Shown here piece by piece: positions 5,638-6,349 of a stretch of DNA of 6,349 nt. Each line of letters begins with the position of its first letter. Positions within the stretch are counted from its first letter, which is position 1. The translations under genes and the position numbers were made by a program. Origin of the DNA: Thermoplasmata archaeon (GTDB lineage: Archaea > Thermoplasmatota > Thermoplasmata > Lutacidiplasmatales > UBA184); contig JASHQF010000133.1 in assembly GCA_030037695.1 (NCBI GenBank), positions 1 through 6,349 on the forward strand, read 5' to 3'. The notes below the pieces were generated by a model. That model searched no databases and was not told the DNA's origin. It was given only the letters and a program-made list of their open reading frames with translations.

Positions 5638-6349
5638 ATGCGGCTCGCCCCGCCCGTCCGGCGCTGGCTGCTGGCCCGCCCCCGCAAGGGGGTCCCGGCG
5701 TGGAAGGGCGACGCGAGCGATCCGAGCGTACGGGCGCGCGTGCTCGCCGAGCTCCTCGATCGCCCCGACGACGATCCCGAGCTCCGAGCGGCGCGCGCGG
5801 AGATCGGCGTCTCGGGGTGGGCCGCGGCGATCCTCGACCAGCAGCTGGCCGGAGGTCAGTGGGACGTCCCGGGGCACACGGCGCGGGAGCTCTACCTGCC
5901 GAAGTACATCGCCACGAACTGGCGGCTCCTCGTCCTCTCGGAGCTCGGCGTGCCGGGGAGCGACCGGCGGGTCCACCGGGCGGTCGACCTCCTCCTCCGC
6001 GAGTTCGGGAGCCCCGACGGAGGGGAGCTCGGGGGTCCCGAGAGCGAGGCCTGCATCGTGGGCAACTCCGCCCGGATGCTCCTCAGGTTCGGCCGCGGCG
6101 ACGACCCGGGCACGCGCCGGGCGATCGGCTGGATCGTGCGCCGGCAGAAGCCCGACGGCGGGTGGCATTGCTTCCCGTCGCGGGTAGGGACGCTCGATTC
6201 CTGGGAGCCCCTCTCCGCCCTCGCCGAGATCCCGCGGGCGGAGCGGACGCGGTCGGTCCAGGCGGCGGTCGAGCGCGGCGCCGAGTTCTTCCTCGAGCGC
6301 CGCCTCCTTCGCGAGGGACGGGGCCGCTACGCGCCGTGGTACCGCCCCC
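5638..6349 (+). CDS. Prenyltransferase/squalene-cyclase-repeat (alpha/alpha toroid) protein, 3' partial
   Basis: The frame starts at ATG 5638, 10 bases after the DUF35 stop, and is still open at the window end, giving 237 complete residues. It looks like the alpha/alpha-toroid superfamily of terpene cyclases and protein prenyltransferase beta subunits. Two QW-like repeats are visible: ILDQQLAGGQWDVPG (65-79) and IVRRQKPDGGWHC (166-178). Between them are YIATNWRLLVLSELGV (90-105) and EACIVGNSARMLLRFG (137-152). After them come GTLDSWEPLSALAEIP (184-199) and AAVERGAEFFLERRLL (209-224). Squalene-hopene cyclases need a DxDD acid motif, and none is in this fragment. Known members of this look-alike group are mostly uncharacterised. 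No signal peptide or membrane helix is seen. The tight spacing suggests co-transcription with the thiolase-like and DUF35 genes, but no Shine-Dalgarno site is evident. The substrate is unknown. Confidence 0.75.
   Translation, partial: MRLAPPVRRWLLARPRKGVPAWKGDASDPSVRARVLAELLDRPDDDPELRAARAEIGVSGWAAAILDQQLAGGQWDVPGHTARELYLPKYIATNWRLLVLSELGVPGSDRRVHRAVDLLLREFGSPDGGELGGPESEACIVGNSARMLLRFGRGDDPGTRRAIGWIVRRQKPDGGWHCFPSRVGTLDSWEPLSALAEIPRAERTRSVQAAVERGAEFFLERRLLREGRGRYAPWYRP

Noticed and set aside
1..6349. CRISPR array, insertion sequence, attachment site or prophage
   Set aside because: No spaced direct repeats, transposase or integrase motifs, or terminal inverted repeats were seen.

Overview
The window reads as a high-GC archaeal chromosome segment. 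The archaeal signs are a 425-aa EF-1A of the aEF1A type followed by ribosomal protein uS10, an aMBF1-type zinc-ribbon/HTH factor, a thiolase plus DUF35 pair, and TATA-like promoters close to start codons. From memory, the EF-1A resembles Thermoplasmatota proteins (for example around the PPTVV and LNHPSVI segments), so an uncultured GC-rich Thermoplasmatota lineage is my best guess. It is unproven without a phylogeny.

Layout. Positions 1-1830, minus strand: a translation-related unit running leftwards, with EF-1A (513-1790), uS10 (155-466) and the start of a hydrophobic protein (1-149) that may be archaetidylserine decarboxylase. It has its own TATA box and Shine-Dalgarno site. Positions 1791-2133: a 343-base divergent intergenic region holding the EF-1A promoter and the leader of aMBF1. 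Positions 2134-2589, plus: aMBF1. Positions 2590-2627: a 38-base convergent gap with a GC hairpin and a palindrome. Positions 2628-3575, minus: ornithine carbamoyltransferase. Positions 3576-3678: a 103-base divergent promoter region. Positions 3679-6349, plus: a tight cluster of thiolase-like protein, DUF35 zinc-ribbon/OB-fold protein and a prenyltransferase/squalene-cyclase-repeat protein cut by the window end, with gaps of 2 and 10 bases.

How the genes fit together. The left half is core translation (EF-1A, uS10) and basal transcription (aMBF1); argF belongs to arginine synthesis. The right-hand cluster is the part most worth attention. Archaeal thiolase/DUF35 pairs are usually discussed with HMG-CoA synthase in the mevalonate pathway, but no HMG-CoA synthase gene is next to this pair. 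The thiolase-like protein also has Gly where the nucleophilic Cys is expected, and HDAY instead of the HDCF motif of SCP2-type thiolases. It may therefore do non-thiolase chemistry (aldolase-like, decarboxylative or regulatory), with DUF35 as partner and the toroid protein as a possible third component. A second departure is HDLPAHRG in place of the usual HCLPAHRG signature in the ornithine carbamoyltransferase.
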